Source: Bacillota bacterium (GTDB taxonomy: Bacteria; Bacillota; Clostridia; Lachnospirales; Lachnospiraceae). From it: a stretch of 21,965 bases of DNA. A program made the translations under genes and the position numbers. Each line of letters begins with the position of its first letter. Position 1 is the first letter of the stretch. The DNA lies in the NCBI GenBank assembly GCA_023399455.1, contig JAEWPN010000164.1:1-21965 (forward strand), given 5' to 3'. Shown one piece after another: positions 1-7,235 of this stretch. Below the pieces are notes generated by a model, which had not been told where the DNA came from, did not search any database, and was given only the letters and a program-made list of their open reading frames with translations.

Positions 1-355
1 ACGTCCAGTACGCGTCGGTCAAGTGCCTTGCAGGGACGAAAATTTGTCCCTTTCCGACTCTTCGACCCTGACCATAGAGATTTGCTTGGTTTTCAAGGCG
101 GATGATTGAGGCGTACTGGACGTACGCCGATTGAAGATAACGCAGAAAATCAAGCAAATCTCATGGTTCAGGGCGTGTAAGACCTTGTCAATCGATGGTA
201 TGTTCATAAGACTATATTCGGAAGGTTATACTCCTTTGAAAGAAGGGTTGTATTAATGTAAAAATATTGATTGAACCTAGTATCCCATAAATACCTCCAG
301 ATATGATTTCGTGCAAATATTATTGTTAATATGTTATATTTATGAATTCAAATAA
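1..355. other. Gene-free left edge with palindromic repeats
   Basis: No convincing gene is seen here. The first 173 bases are dominated by inverted repeats (described separately), plus a short hairpin with arms AGGGAC at 32-37 and GTCCCT at 46-51. Bases 174-355 are AT-rich. A 62-codon open frame on the minus strand (207 down to 19) exists only because it crosses these palindromes and has no ribosome binding site at a normal distance, so it is not called as a gene. Confidence 0.6.
66..173. repeat. Long imperfect inverted repeat with nested hairpin
   Basis: Bases 66-94 and 145-173 are reverse complements over about 29 bases, with only a few mismatches (left arm begins CCCTGACCAT, right arm ends ATGGTTCAGGG). 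The 50-base middle contains a second, perfect hairpin at 110-128: GGCGTAC, loop TGGAC, GTACGCC. Bases 1-13 (ACGTCCAGTACGC) are the reverse complement of 111-123, so the window probably begins inside another, inverted copy of that small hairpin. This looks like an intergenic repeat unit or the trace of a small mobile element (MITE-like). Its family is not recognised and no transposase is present. Confidence 0.6.
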
Positions 356-376
356 ATGAACGGAAGGGACTCCCAT

Positions 377-820
377 ATGGTATCATTAAAAGAAATAAAC
401 GAAAATAATTTTAGAATAGTCGTGGGGATGAAAGTAAATGAAGAACAAAGTAAGTATGTAGCCTCTAATGTATATTCGTTAGCGCAGGCTTGGCTTTATC
501 CTGAGGAAGCAAAACCGTATGCCATATATAACGATGAAGACATCATAGGATTTATGATGTTTGATTGGAATGAAAAAGAGCGAGAATGTGGCATATGGCG
601 ATTTATGATAGCTAGTAATCAACAAGGTAAGGGGTATGGCAGAAAAGCTTTGGCGTACGCTCTTAAGTTAATCAAAGAAACTGGTAAGTTTGACTATGTA
701 TCTTTAGATTATGTTCCTGATAATATTGTTGGAAAGCATTTATACGAAAGTATGGGTTTTATAGAAACAGGAGAAATTGAAGATGGTGAAATTATTATGA
801 AGTTAGATATAATTTCTTGA
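377..820 (+). CDS. GNAT-family N-acetyltransferase (diamine/spermidine acetyltransferase-like)
   Basis: This is a 147-aa cytoplasmic acetyl-CoA-dependent acetyltransferase of the GNAT fold. The start at 377 is preferred because a GGAAGGGA ribosome binding site lies 7 bases upstream; an in-frame ATG at 356 would precede that site. The acetyl-CoA pyrophosphate-binding motif A is clear (NQQGKGYGRK, about residues 81-90). The N-terminal stretch EEQSKYVASNVYSLAQAW resembles that of polyamine acetyltransferases of the BltD/PaiA type, and the C-terminal YESMGF motif is typical of GNAT motif B. Polyamine or diamine substrate is inference from this resemblance. The gene stands alone in an AT-rich stretch between a palindromic repeat region and a gene remnant, which suggests acquired DNA. 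Confidence 0.85.
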   Translation: MVSLKEINENNFRIVVGMKVNEEQSKYVASNVYSLAQAWLYPEEAKPYAIYNDEDIIGFMMFDWNEKERECGIWRFMIASNQQGKGYGRKALAYALKLIKETGKFDYVSLDYVPDNIVGKHLYESMGFIETGEIEDGEIIMKLDIIS

Positions 821-922
821 TTAATACTAAAGTGTATTTTACGATGATAAATATAGAGATAAAATGGGCATTATATTTAGAATAAATAAATGGTGTTTTA
901 TGAAGATGAAGGGGTTAAAAGA

Positions 923-1122
923 ATGCTGATTGAATTATTTTTAGACAGAGATGGAAATCAAATTGATACAGAAAAGTTTATAAAGATATATGGAATGAAG
1001 TTTCTAATGTTAAGATTATAGAGTCAGAGGGAGTTTATTATGCTAGGCCAGATGGGTTTAATGCCGAACCACTAAGTCGTGTATGCGGTGGTCTGGTAGA
1101 ACAGGCAAGAATGAAAGATTGA
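923..1122 (+). pseudogene. Frameshifted small gene of unknown function
   Basis: An ATG at 923, preceded by an AAGGGG ribosome binding site, opens a reading frame starting MLIELFLDRDGNQIDTEKF that stops at 1019-1021 after 32 codons. Moving one frame at about 978-985 gives a continuous second segment (KDIWNEVSNVKII... to ...EQARMKD) ending at the TGA at 1120-1122. The combined product would be about 66 aa. Both halves have protein-like composition and join without a gap, so a single-base indel in a once-intact small gene is the simplest reading. The family is not recognised. A programmed frameshift is possible but no obvious slippery heptamer is seen. Confidence 0.5.
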
Positions 1123-1195
1123 TTACATGCCGATAGAATGGTATTGTATATGGTAGGACTTTATTATAATATGTCTTTAGGAGATAATATTATAT

Positions 1196-2080
1196 ATGAT
1201 TGAAAAGATAACTTTAAATAAATTACAGAAAAATCTGGATTTTTTTCATAAGATGTATGATGTGGTTCGGCTTGTAGATCCAATCCATAAAAGAGTGATA
1301 GATTATCGCAGTAACGGCACAGAGCATACATGTGAAGCTTGTTATGATTACTGGGGGAACGGGCAGATTTGTGAAAACTGCGTTTCAATGAGAGCATACC
1401 GTGAACAGAAGAGTTTTATAAAATTGGAGCACAGTCCCGAAGCGGTTATGCTGGTTACGGCTTTACCGATAGATTCTGATCAGGAGCCTGTAGTTTTGGA
1501 ACTTTTAAAAAATGCGACAGACACTATGATGATTGGCTCGGGTGACTATAACAAGGGGGAAATATTTTTTAATGCCATTCAGGACATAAGCAACATGATA
1601 ATCCGCGATGAATTGACATCCCTTTACAACCGTAGATTTCTGGACGAACGTCTGCCCGCAGACATTGTAAATGCTGTAACCAGACAAAGGCCATTGTCTT
1701 TGATTTTTATCGATATTGATAATATGAAAACGGTAAATGATACGTTAGGTCATGCGGCCGGTGACAAACTTTTGGAGAGGGCATCGAAATTAATTCAGGG
1801 AAGTATCCGGACCGAAACGGATTGGGTAGCCCGCTACGGAGGAGATGAGTTTGTAGTATGTCTGAATAATGCCGACAAGGAAGCCGCACTTCGTATTTCT
1901 GAACAGATTGAGAATAATTTTAGCAACGAAGTATTTTCTGTACAGGATACTGAAATTACGATTAAAGCATCACTTGGTGTAATGACAATGCCGGATTCCG
2001 GATTGACGGCGGAAGAACTGATTGATTTGGCTGATGAAAATATGTATGTCTCCAAAAAACGGCACAAAAAAAATAAATAG
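1196..2080 (+). CDS. Diguanylate cyclase with cysteine-rich N-terminal domain
   Basis: This 294-aa protein probably makes cyclic di-GMP from two GTP. The GGDEF domain covers about residues 135-290: the entry motif DELTSLYNRR (138-147), the metal-binding FIDIDNMK (171-178) and an intact active-site GGDEF (215-219). The inhibitory I-site is not canonical: the RxxD position five residues before GGDEF reads TETD, with an Arg one place too early, so product inhibition may be weak. The N-terminal 130 residues have no membrane segment and carry four cysteines as C46-x2-C49-x9-C59-x2-C62, a plausible zinc, iron-sulfur or redox-sensing site in a PAS-like input domain. An AGGAG lies 12 bases before the ATG. 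A soluble cytoplasmic sensor is inferred; the signal is unknown. Confidence 0.9.
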   Translation: MIEKITLNKLQKNLDFFHKMYDVVRLVDPIHKRVIDYRSNGTEHTCEACYDYWGNGQICENCVSMRAYREQKSFIKLEHSPEAVMLVTALPIDSDQEPVVLELLKNATDTMMIGSGDYNKGEIFFNAIQDISNMIIRDELTSLYNRRFLDERLPADIVNAVTRQRPLSLIFIDIDNMKTVNDTLGHAAGDKLLERASKLIQGSIRTETDWVARYGGDEFVVCLNNADKEAALRISEQIENNFSNEVFSVQDTEITIKASLGVMTMPDSGLTAEELIDLADENMYVSKKRHKKNK

Positions 2081-2166
2081 CAGATGTAAGGTTGATTGCA
2101 TATGTATATTTTCTCGAACCTGTCCATATATTATATAATAATTGAATTTATTATTGGAGGTAGAAT

Positions 2167-2394
2167 ATGGCAGGGAGACCGAAAAAACCGCTGGAGGATA
2201 GAATTGCGGAAAAAGAAGCATTAATATCGAGTTTACAGACAAGAATCAAGTCCGAGCAAAGTGAGTTAGAAGCCTTGTATAATGAAAAGAAGCTGAAGGA
2301 TTTGGAAAGCCTGAGCGACCTACTTAATACGTCGGGCTTGAGCCCTGATGAAATAACGGAGGCGATTGAATCCTACATATCCCAGAAAAAGTAA
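2167..2394 (+). CDS. Small coiled-coil protein with AT-hook-like N-terminus
   Basis: A 75-aa basic-to-acidic protein preceded by a good GGAGG ribosome binding site. It starts MAGRPKKP, resembling an AT-hook (GRPKK), followed by a heptad-like, Glu/Lys/Leu-rich helix at about residues 10-50 (predicted coiled coil) and a short helical tail (LSPDEITEAIESYI). This pattern would fit a small DNA-associated or oligomerising protein, but the family is not recognised and function is unknown. It lies 86 bases after the cyclase and ends just before a strong terminator, so it may share its transcript. A TATAAT at 2134-2139 could give it its own promoter, although the matching -35 is poor. Confidence 0.75.
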   Translation: MAGRPKKPLEDRIAEKEALISSLQTRIKSEQSELEALYNEKKLKDLESLSDLLNTSGLSPDEITEAIESYISQKK

Positions 2395-2440
2395 ATATGA
2401 TAGATGTGCAATGTAAAACACACCTGGCACATCACATAAA

Positions 2441-2480
2441 AGTGAGCGAAAGCAGTATATCTGCTTTCGCTCATTTAATA
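2441..2480 (+). terminator. Intrinsic terminator after the 75-aa gene
   Basis: A perfect 13-bp stem: TGAGCGAAAGCAG (2443-2455), loop TATAT, CTGCTTTCGCTCA (2461-2473), followed by a short T-rich tail (TTTAATAT). It closes the cyclase/coiled-coil unit. Confidence 0.85.
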
Positions 2481-2485
2481 TCTAC

Positions 2486-2513
2486 TTGACAAAGCGTGGG
2501 GCTATGTTTTAAT
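2486..2513 (+). promoter_or_regulatory. Sigma-70-type promoter for the tcdA operon
   Basis: TTGACA at 2486-2491 and TTTAAT at 2508-2513 are separated by 16 bases, with an extended -10 TG at 2505-2506. It lies just after the preceding terminator and about 50 bases before the tcdA start. Confidence 0.65.
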
Positions 2514-2563
2514 CTTAAAGCCGACTAAGAATATAATGACAATATAGAAAGTAGATAAATAGA

Positions 2564-3325
2564 ATGTTAAATCAATTTTCAAGAACACAATTATTATTGG
2601 GCGAAGAGGCGATGAATAAGCTGCAAAATGCCAGGGTTGCCATATTCGGTATTGGAGGAGTCGGAGGCTTTGCAGTGGAGGCCCTGGTTCGAAGCGGCAT
2701 AAAGAGCTTCGACTTAATTGATGATGACAAGGTTTGTCTTACCAACCTGAACAGACAGCTTATTGCAACCTATAAGACGGTAGGACAATATAAGGTGGAC
2801 GTGATGAAGGCGCGCATATTGGAAATCAATCCGAAGGCGGAAGTAAATGTACATAAATGTTTTTATCTTCCGGAGAATGCCGGTGACTTCGATTTCACGT
2901 CTTATTCGTACGTAATCGACGCGGTGGATACCGTGACGGCCAAGCTTGACCTTGTGGTTCGTGCCAACGAGTCGGGGATTCCGATTATAAGCTGTATGGG
3001 AGCAGGGAACAAACTGGATGCGACGAAATTCGAGGTGGATGATATCTATCATACATCCATGTGTCCCCTTGCCAAAGTAATGAGACGGGAACTGAAAAAA
3101 AGAGGAATCGGACGGCTGAAAGTAGTTTATTCCAAGGAAAAGCCCGTACGGCCAATAGAAGATATGGCGATCAGCTGCAGGACTCAGTGTATCTGTCCTC
3201 CCGGAGCAGCCCATAAATGCACGGAAAGGCGGGATATTCCGGGAAGCGTAGCTTTCGTGCCTTCTGTGGCCGGGTTAATCCTTGCGGGAGAAGTCATAAA
3301 AGATATATGCGGGATGGAAGCTTAG
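2564..3325 (+). CDS. tcdA: ThiF/E1-like tRNA threonylcarbamoyladenosine dehydratase
   Basis: This 253-aa protein belongs to the ThiF/MoeB/E1-like adenylating family, TcdA (YgdL/CsdL) branch. In E. coli TcdA ATP-dependently cyclises t6A37 of tRNAs to ct6A. The nucleotide-binding loop GIGGVG (29-34), the acidic strand LIDDDKV (51-57) and the TNLNRQ motif (60-65) are all present. A cysteine cluster C205-x3-C209-x-C211-x7-C219 sits in the loop before the conserved RRDIPGS, a possible metal site or sulfur-transfer region. The next gene begins 7 bases downstream and encodes a rhodanese-TtcA-like fusion, which supports a shared role in tRNA modification. TcdA assignment is by family resemblance; other ThiF-like activities cannot be excluded. 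Confidence 0.88.
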   Translation: MLNQFSRTQLLLGEEAMNKLQNARVAIFGIGGVGGFAVEALVRSGIKSFDLIDDDKVCLTNLNRQLIATYKTVGQYKVDVMKARILEINPKAEVNVHKCFYLPENAGDFDFTSYSYVIDAVDTVTAKLDLVVRANESGIPIISCMGAGNKLDATKFEVDDIYHTSMCPLAKVMRRELKKRGIGRLKVVYSKEKPVRPIEDMAISCRTQCICPPGAAHKCTERRDIPGSVAFVPSVAGLILAGEVIKDICGMEA

Positions 3326-3331
3326 AAAGGC

Positions 3332-4513
3332 ATGATTATTAATATGGGACAAGGATTAGATATCACAATCGCACAGCTGGAAGAAATGGAGAAGCAAGAG
3401 TATGTGTTGATTGACGTCAGGGATGAAATATCCTTTGGACACGGCTATATACCGGGAGCGGTAAATATCGGTATGAGTCAGATAGAACAGGGAGATTATG
3501 AGCTGCCGAAGGATAAAAAGATTATATTATACTGCGGAAAGGGAGTTATCAGCGCAGACGCAGCAGGTCTTCTGAATGCACGCGGCTTTGAAGCGTACAA
3601 CCTTCAAAGCGGCTACGGCGCATGGCTTCTGTCCTCTTTAGAAAAAGAAGCGGACAGAGAAGGTGCGGAGGAAGTCAGATGTGAAGAAATTGAAAAAAGC
3701 ATTAAAAAGAAATTCCACAAAGCGCTTTTTTCCAGATTTGCCAAAGCAATAAACACCTATGAGCTCGTAAAAGAAGGCGATAAAATTGCCGTATGTATAT
3801 CCGGAGGCAAAGACTCCATGCTTATGGCTAAGCTGTTTCAGGAGTTGAAGAGGCATAATAAATTTCCCTTTGAGCTGGTATTTCTTGTTATGGACCCGGG
3901 ATACAATGAGACGAATCGTAAAGTGATCGAGAACAACGCCGGATTGTTAAAGGTGCCTGTTACCGTTTTTGAAACGAATATTTTTGAATCCGTCTATGAA
4001 GTGGAGAAATCCCCCTGCTATCTTTGTGCGAGAATGCGCAGAGGTTATCTTTACAGCAAGGCGAAGGAGCTTGGCTGCAATAAAATTGCTTTAGGACATC
4101 ACTATGACGATGTCATAGAGACGATATTGATGGGAATGCTGTACGGCGGTCAGGTGCAGACTATGATGCCGAAGCTTCACAGTACCAACTTCGAAGGCAT
4201 GGAGCTGATACGTCCGATGTATCTCATTCGCGAGGATGACATTAAGCACTGGAGAGATTATAATAATCTGCACTTCATTCAATGCGCCTGCCGCTTTACG
4301 GACAATTGTACCACCTGTCGAAGCGACGGAAGCATGGGCTCGAAGCGAATGGAAATCAAGGAGCTGATTAAGCAGCTTAAGAAAGTAAATCCATATGTAG
4401 AGGGCAATATTTTTAAAAGTATGGAAAATGTAAACCTAAGTACGATCGTTGCATATAAAGAAAACGGCATTGTCCACAATTTCTTGGAAAATTATGATAA
4501 CATAGAGGAATAA
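3332..4513 (+). CDS. Rhodanese domain fused to TtcA-like tRNA thiolation ATPase
   Basis: A 393-aa fusion. Residues about 10-105 form a rhodanese domain with LIDVRDEISFGHGYIPGA and a catalytic-loop cysteine C68 (YCGKG), able to carry persulfide sulfur. Residues about 125-390 form an adenine-nucleotide alpha-hydrolase of the TtcA type: PP-loop SGGKDS (157-162), C229-YL-C232, GHHYDDVIET (255-264) and a cysteine-rich segment C318, C320, C326, C329. TtcA enzymes use a [4Fe-4S] cluster and ATP to install 2-thiocytidine in tRNA; the CxxC plus a distal Cys is the expected cluster ligand set. A rhodanese in cis would supply sulfur. The exact thiolated base is inference. The start is uncertain: AGAAAGG ends 1 base before ATG 3332 and 13 bases before ATG 3344. 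It is co-oriented and almost contiguous with tcdA. Confidence 0.85.
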   Translation: MIINMGQGLDITIAQLEEMEKQEYVLIDVRDEISFGHGYIPGAVNIGMSQIEQGDYELPKDKKIILYCGKGVISADAAGLLNARGFEAYNLQSGYGAWLLSSLEKEADREGAEEVRCEEIEKSIKKKFHKALFSRFAKAINTYELVKEGDKIAVCISGGKDSMLMAKLFQELKRHNKFPFELVFLVMDPGYNETNRKVIENNAGLLKVPVTVFETNIFESVYEVEKSPCYLCARMRRGYLYSKAKELGCNKIALGHHYDDVIETILMGMLYGGQVQTMMPKLHSTNFEGMELIRPMYLIREDDIKHWRDYNNLHFIQCACRFTDNCTTCRSDGSMGSKRMEIKELIKQLKKVNPYVEGNIFKSMENVNLSTIVAYKENGIVHNFLENYDNIEE

Positions 4514-4543
4514 CGGTTACTGTCTCAGGAAAGGAGCTGCCTC

Positions 4544-5125
4544 ATGTCGCAAACGACGAAACGGGCTCTGGAAGCATCGCTTAAAAACCTGCTTTTGAAG
4601 AAGCCTTTGGATAAAATTACGATTAACGACATTGCTGAGGACTGCGGTATAAACCGCATGACCTTTTACTATCATTTTAAGGATATTTACGACCTTGTGG
4701 AGTGGTCCTGCGTGGAGGATGCTGCTAAGGCATTGGAAGGGAAGAAGACCTATGACACTTGGCAGCAGGGCTTTTTGCAGATTTTTGAAGCTGTCTTAGC
4801 CAACAAGCCGTTTATTATGAATGTTTATCACTCCGTCAGCAGAGAGCAGGTGGAAATCTATTTATACAGACTGACCTATGATTTGATGATTGGCGTTGTG
4901 GAAGAAAAGGCTGACGGGATGGCTGTTCGGGATGAGGATAAGAAATTTATCGCCGATTTCTATAAATTTGCATTTGTTGGCCTTATGTTAGATTGGATCA
5001 AAAAAGATATGCGGGAGGGGCCGCAGACCATTATCGACCGTTTGGCGACTCTCGTACATGGAAATATTTCTTCCGCCCTGGAAAGCTACCGTACGGACAA
5101 AAATGCATCAAAGTCTGAAAAATGA
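4544..5125 (+). CDS. TetR-family regulator next to oleate hydratase
   Basis: A 193-aa one-component DNA-binding regulator. The N-terminal helix-turn-helix is clear (ITINDIAEDCGINRMTFYYHF, about residues 24-44, a YYHF TetR signature). The C-terminal half (about 60-185) is helical and resembles the ligand-binding domain of the DhaS-like TetR subgroup. It starts 30 bases after the rhodanese-TtcA gene with AGGAAAGGAG eight bases upstream, so it may be read with that operon. It is followed by a terminator and then oleate hydratase, whose upstream region holds an inverted repeat. The likely target is therefore ohyA, with a fatty acid as a plausible effector. The target and effector are inference from position. 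Confidence 0.85.
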   Translation: MSQTTKRALEASLKNLLLKKPLDKITINDIAEDCGINRMTFYYHFKDIYDLVEWSCVEDAAKALEGKKTYDTWQQGFLQIFEAVLANKPFIMNVYHSVSREQVEIYLYRLTYDLMIGVVEEKADGMAVRDEDKKFIADFYKFAFVGLMLDWIKKDMREGPQTIIDRLATLVHGNISSALESYRTDKNASKSEK

Positions 5126-5143
5126 TAAAACTTTTTACAAATG

Positions 5144-5186
5144 ATCCCTCTGTGATAAAAATCTTATCACGGAGGGATTTCTGTTT
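5144..5186 (+). terminator. Intrinsic terminator between tetR and ohyA
   Basis: A 15-bp stem with one G-U pair: ATCCCTCTGTGATAA (5144-5158), loop AAATC, TTATCACGGAGGGAT (5164-5178), then TTCTGTTT. It separates the TetR gene from the oleate hydratase transcript. Confidence 0.85.
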
Positions 5187-5206
5187 ATTGTGAGATTGAA
5201 AAAGAA

Positions 5207-5227
5207 TTGTTAGCATATAACTATCAA
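5207..5227. promoter_or_regulatory. Candidate TetR operator upstream of oleate hydratase
   Basis: An inverted repeat TTGTTAG-N7-CTATCAA, matching at six of seven positions per arm, lies 18 bases before the AGGAGG ribosome binding site of ohyA and just after a TTGAAA (5196-5201) that may be part of a promoter. Position and symmetry fit an operator for the adjacent TetR. The actual -10 element is not clear. Confidence 0.4.
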
Positions 5228-5258
5228 AAGGAAATAAAACATATAGGAGGTTATGATC

Positions 5259-7034
5259 ATGTATTATTCAAGTGGTAATTATGAAGCGTTCGCCCGTCCG
5301 CTGAAGCCGGAGGGAGTTGACGGAAAATCAGCGTATATTGTTGGCAGCGGCCTTGCAGCCCTTGCAGCGGCCTGCTTTCTTGTCAGAGATGGACAGATGG
5401 CAGGAAAACATGTCCATGTTCTGGAGAAAGATCCTATTCCCGGCGGAGCCTGTGACGGCTATCAGTATGAAAATGTCGGTTATGTCATGCGAGGCGGCCG
5501 GGAGATGGACAACCATTTCGAGTGTATGTGGGACTTGTTCCGTTCCATTCCATCCATTGAAACGGAGGGGGTATCCGTTCTGGATGAATACTACTGGCTG
5601 AATAAAGCAGACCCTAACTATTCTCTTTGCCGGGCTACGCTAAACCGTGGAGAGGATGCCCATACCGAAGGGAAATTCGATATTTCGGATAAGGGTGCCA
5701 TGGAGATTATGAAGCTGTTTTTCACGGCAAATGAAGAGCTTCAGGACAAGCGCATTACCGATGTGTTCGACGACGAAGTGCTGGATTCTAATTTCTGGAT
5801 GTATTGGCGTACCATGTTTGCTTTTGAAAACTGGCACAGCGCCCTGGAGATGAAGCTCTATATTCAGCGCTTTATTCATCATATTGGTGGTCTGCCCGAC
5901 TTCAAGGCTCTGCGTTTTACCAAGTACAACCAGTATGAATCCATGATTCTTCCTATGGTAAAATATTTGGAAGGCTTTGGTGTACAGTTTCACTACGGTG
6001 TCAAGGTTGTAAATGTGAAATTTAACTGTGCCGGGGGTAAAAAGCAGGCTGCGAGCATAGAGGTGATTCGAGACGACAAGGAAGAAAGCATAGATCTTAC
6101 TGAAAACGATCTCGTATTCATCACTAACGGCGGCTGTGTGGAGAACTCCACCATCGGCGACCAGGATACGCCGGCAGTCTTTCAGACCGAAATCAAAGCC
6201 GGAGGCGGATGGGATATGTGGCGTAAAATTGCGGCTCAGGACAAGTCCTTCGGACATCCGGACAAATTCTGTTATGATCCTGAGCAGTCCAACTGGATGA
6301 GTGCTACCGTCAATACCCTCGACCAGCGCATCGTTCCTTATATTCAGAATATTTGTAAGCGGGACCCCTTTTCGGGCAAAGTGGTTACCGGAGGTATTGT
6401 CACCGTAAAGGATTCCTCATGGCTTTTGAGCTGGACCATCAACCGTCAGCCCCAGTTTCGCAATCAGCCTAAGGATCAGCTCCTCGTATGGGTGTACGGC
6501 TTATTTTCCGATCAGCCCGGTGATTATGTGAAGAAACCCATGCGGGATTGCACCGGCAAAGAAATATGTATGGAGTGGCTGTACCATATCGGTGTGCCTG
6601 AAAGTGAAATTGAGGATATTGCTGAAAACAGCGCAAACACCGTGCCTTGTATGATGCCGTATATCACTGCGTTCTTCATGCCTCGCGCATATGGAGACAG
6701 ACCGGACGTAGTGCCGCAGGGAGCCGTTAACTTCGCCTTTCTCGGCCAGTTTGCGGAGACGAAGCGTGATACCATTTTTACCACCGAGTATTCTATCCGT
6801 ACCGGAATGGAGGCAGTGTATACCTTGTTGGATATCGATCGCGGCGTACCTGAGGTATGGGGAAGTGTATACGATGTCCGGGATTTGTTAAACGCTACCG
6901 TGCAGCTTCGCGACGGCAAAAAAGCCACCGATATGAAGTTGGGATTTGTGGAGAAGGTAGTAGTTAAAGAAGTCCTTAAAAAAATCGGGGGCACCGATAT
7001 TGAAAAGTTATTGAAGGAATATCGTGTAATTTGA
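5259..7034 (+). CDS. ohyA: Oleate hydratase (myosin-cross-reactive antigen family)
   Basis: A 591-aa FAD-dependent fatty acid hydratase that adds water to the cis-9 double bond of oleate to give 10-hydroxystearate (EC 4.2.1.53). The protein is full length for the MCRA family. Near the N-terminus it has the Rossmann FAD motif VGSGLAALAAACFLVRDG (about 28-45), a second FAD-contact stretch ending EKDPIPGGACDG (56-67), and RGGREMDNHFE (78-88). That last motif contains the Glu (E82) that acts on water in characterised hydratases. Start: AGGAGG at 5245-5250 is 8 bases from ATG 5259 but only 2 from ATG 5253, so 5259 is preferred. In gut bacteria the enzyme is thought to detoxify host unsaturated fatty acids. 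It is a single-gene unit with its own leader and terminator, and the neighbouring TetR is the likely regulator. Confidence 0.96.
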   Translation: MYYSSGNYEAFARPLKPEGVDGKSAYIVGSGLAALAAACFLVRDGQMAGKHVHVLEKDPIPGGACDGYQYENVGYVMRGGREMDNHFECMWDLFRSIPSIETEGVSVLDEYYWLNKADPNYSLCRATLNRGEDAHTEGKFDISDKGAMEIMKLFFTANEELQDKRITDVFDDEVLDSNFWMYWRTMFAFENWHSALEMKLYIQRFIHHIGGLPDFKALRFTKYNQYESMILPMVKYLEGFGVQFHYGVKVVNVKFNCAGGKKQAASIEVIRDDKEESIDLTENDLVFITNGGCVENSTIGDQDTPAVFQTEIKAGGGWDMWRKIAAQDKSFGHPDKFCYDPEQSNWMSATVNTLDQRIVPYIQNICKRDPFSGKVVTGGIVTVKDSSWLLSWTINRQPQFRNQPKDQLLVWVYGLFSDQPGDYVKKPMRDCTGKEICMEWLYHIGVPESEIEDIAENSANTVPCMMPYITAFFMPRAYGDRPDVVPQGAVNFAFLGQFAETKRDTIFTTEYSIRTGMEAVYTLLDIDRGVPEVWGSVYDVRDLLNATVQLRDGKKATDMKLGFVEKVVVKEVLKKIGGTDIEKLLKEYRVI

Positions 7035-7042
7035 TAAAGCGG

Positions 7043-7087
7043 AAAAACAGCGGCTTTGATTTTATTTATCAACAGCGCTGTTTTTTT
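7043..7087. terminator. Bidirectional terminator between ohyA and the cysteine-rich gene
   Basis: Arms AAAAACAGCG (7043-7052) and CGCTGTTTTT (7076-7085) are perfect complements, with an inner TTGAT/ATCAA stem (7056-7060 and 7068-7072) and a run of seven T at 7081-7087. On the minus strand the hairpin is followed by TTTTT, so it can end both convergent transcripts. The last codons of the minus-strand 57-aa gene lie inside it. Confidence 0.8.
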
Positions 7088-7235
7088 CTTTTTTGGCGGT
7101 CTTATCTTTGCTATCTCTCATGCAATATGGCTTTGATTTTTTCCTGGAATGCCGCTCAATACACAGCTTGCAGTCAGAATGATTTTTGCATCTGACTTTC
7201 GGGCACGGGCAACTAGAGCATTCATTATTTATCAT
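7062..7235 (-). CDS. 57-aa cysteine-rich small protein, coupled to tetR
   Basis: A short gene read leftward from ATG at 7235-7233 to TAA at 7064-7062. The product starts MINNECSSCPCPKVRCKNH and contains eight cysteines in the first 38 residues (C6, C9, C11, C16, C22, C25, C38 and neighbours of H19 and H29), then a Lys-rich tail. The pattern CxxCxCPKxxCxxHxxCxxCxxxH...PYC looks like a small metal-binding knuckle seen in short clostridial proteins, although the family name is not known to me. Two facts support a real gene: AAGGAG sits 9 bases upstream, inside the end of the TetR gene, and the start overlaps the TetR stop as ATGA, implying translational coupling. Zinc, copper or iron binding is inference. 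Confidence 0.75.
   Translation of the reverse strand: MINNECSSCPCPKVRCKNHSDCKLCIERHSRKKSKPYCMRDSKDKTAKKEKNSAVDK

Noticed and set aside
19..207. 62-codon minus-strand open frame at the left edge
   Set aside because: It crosses the palindromes, has no ribosome binding site at normal spacing and no recognisable domain.
6524..7072. 182-codon minus-strand frame over the 3' end of oleate hydratase
   Set aside because: Antisense shadow of the hydratase with no ribosome binding site; the real minus-strand gene there is the 57-aa frame at 7062-7235.
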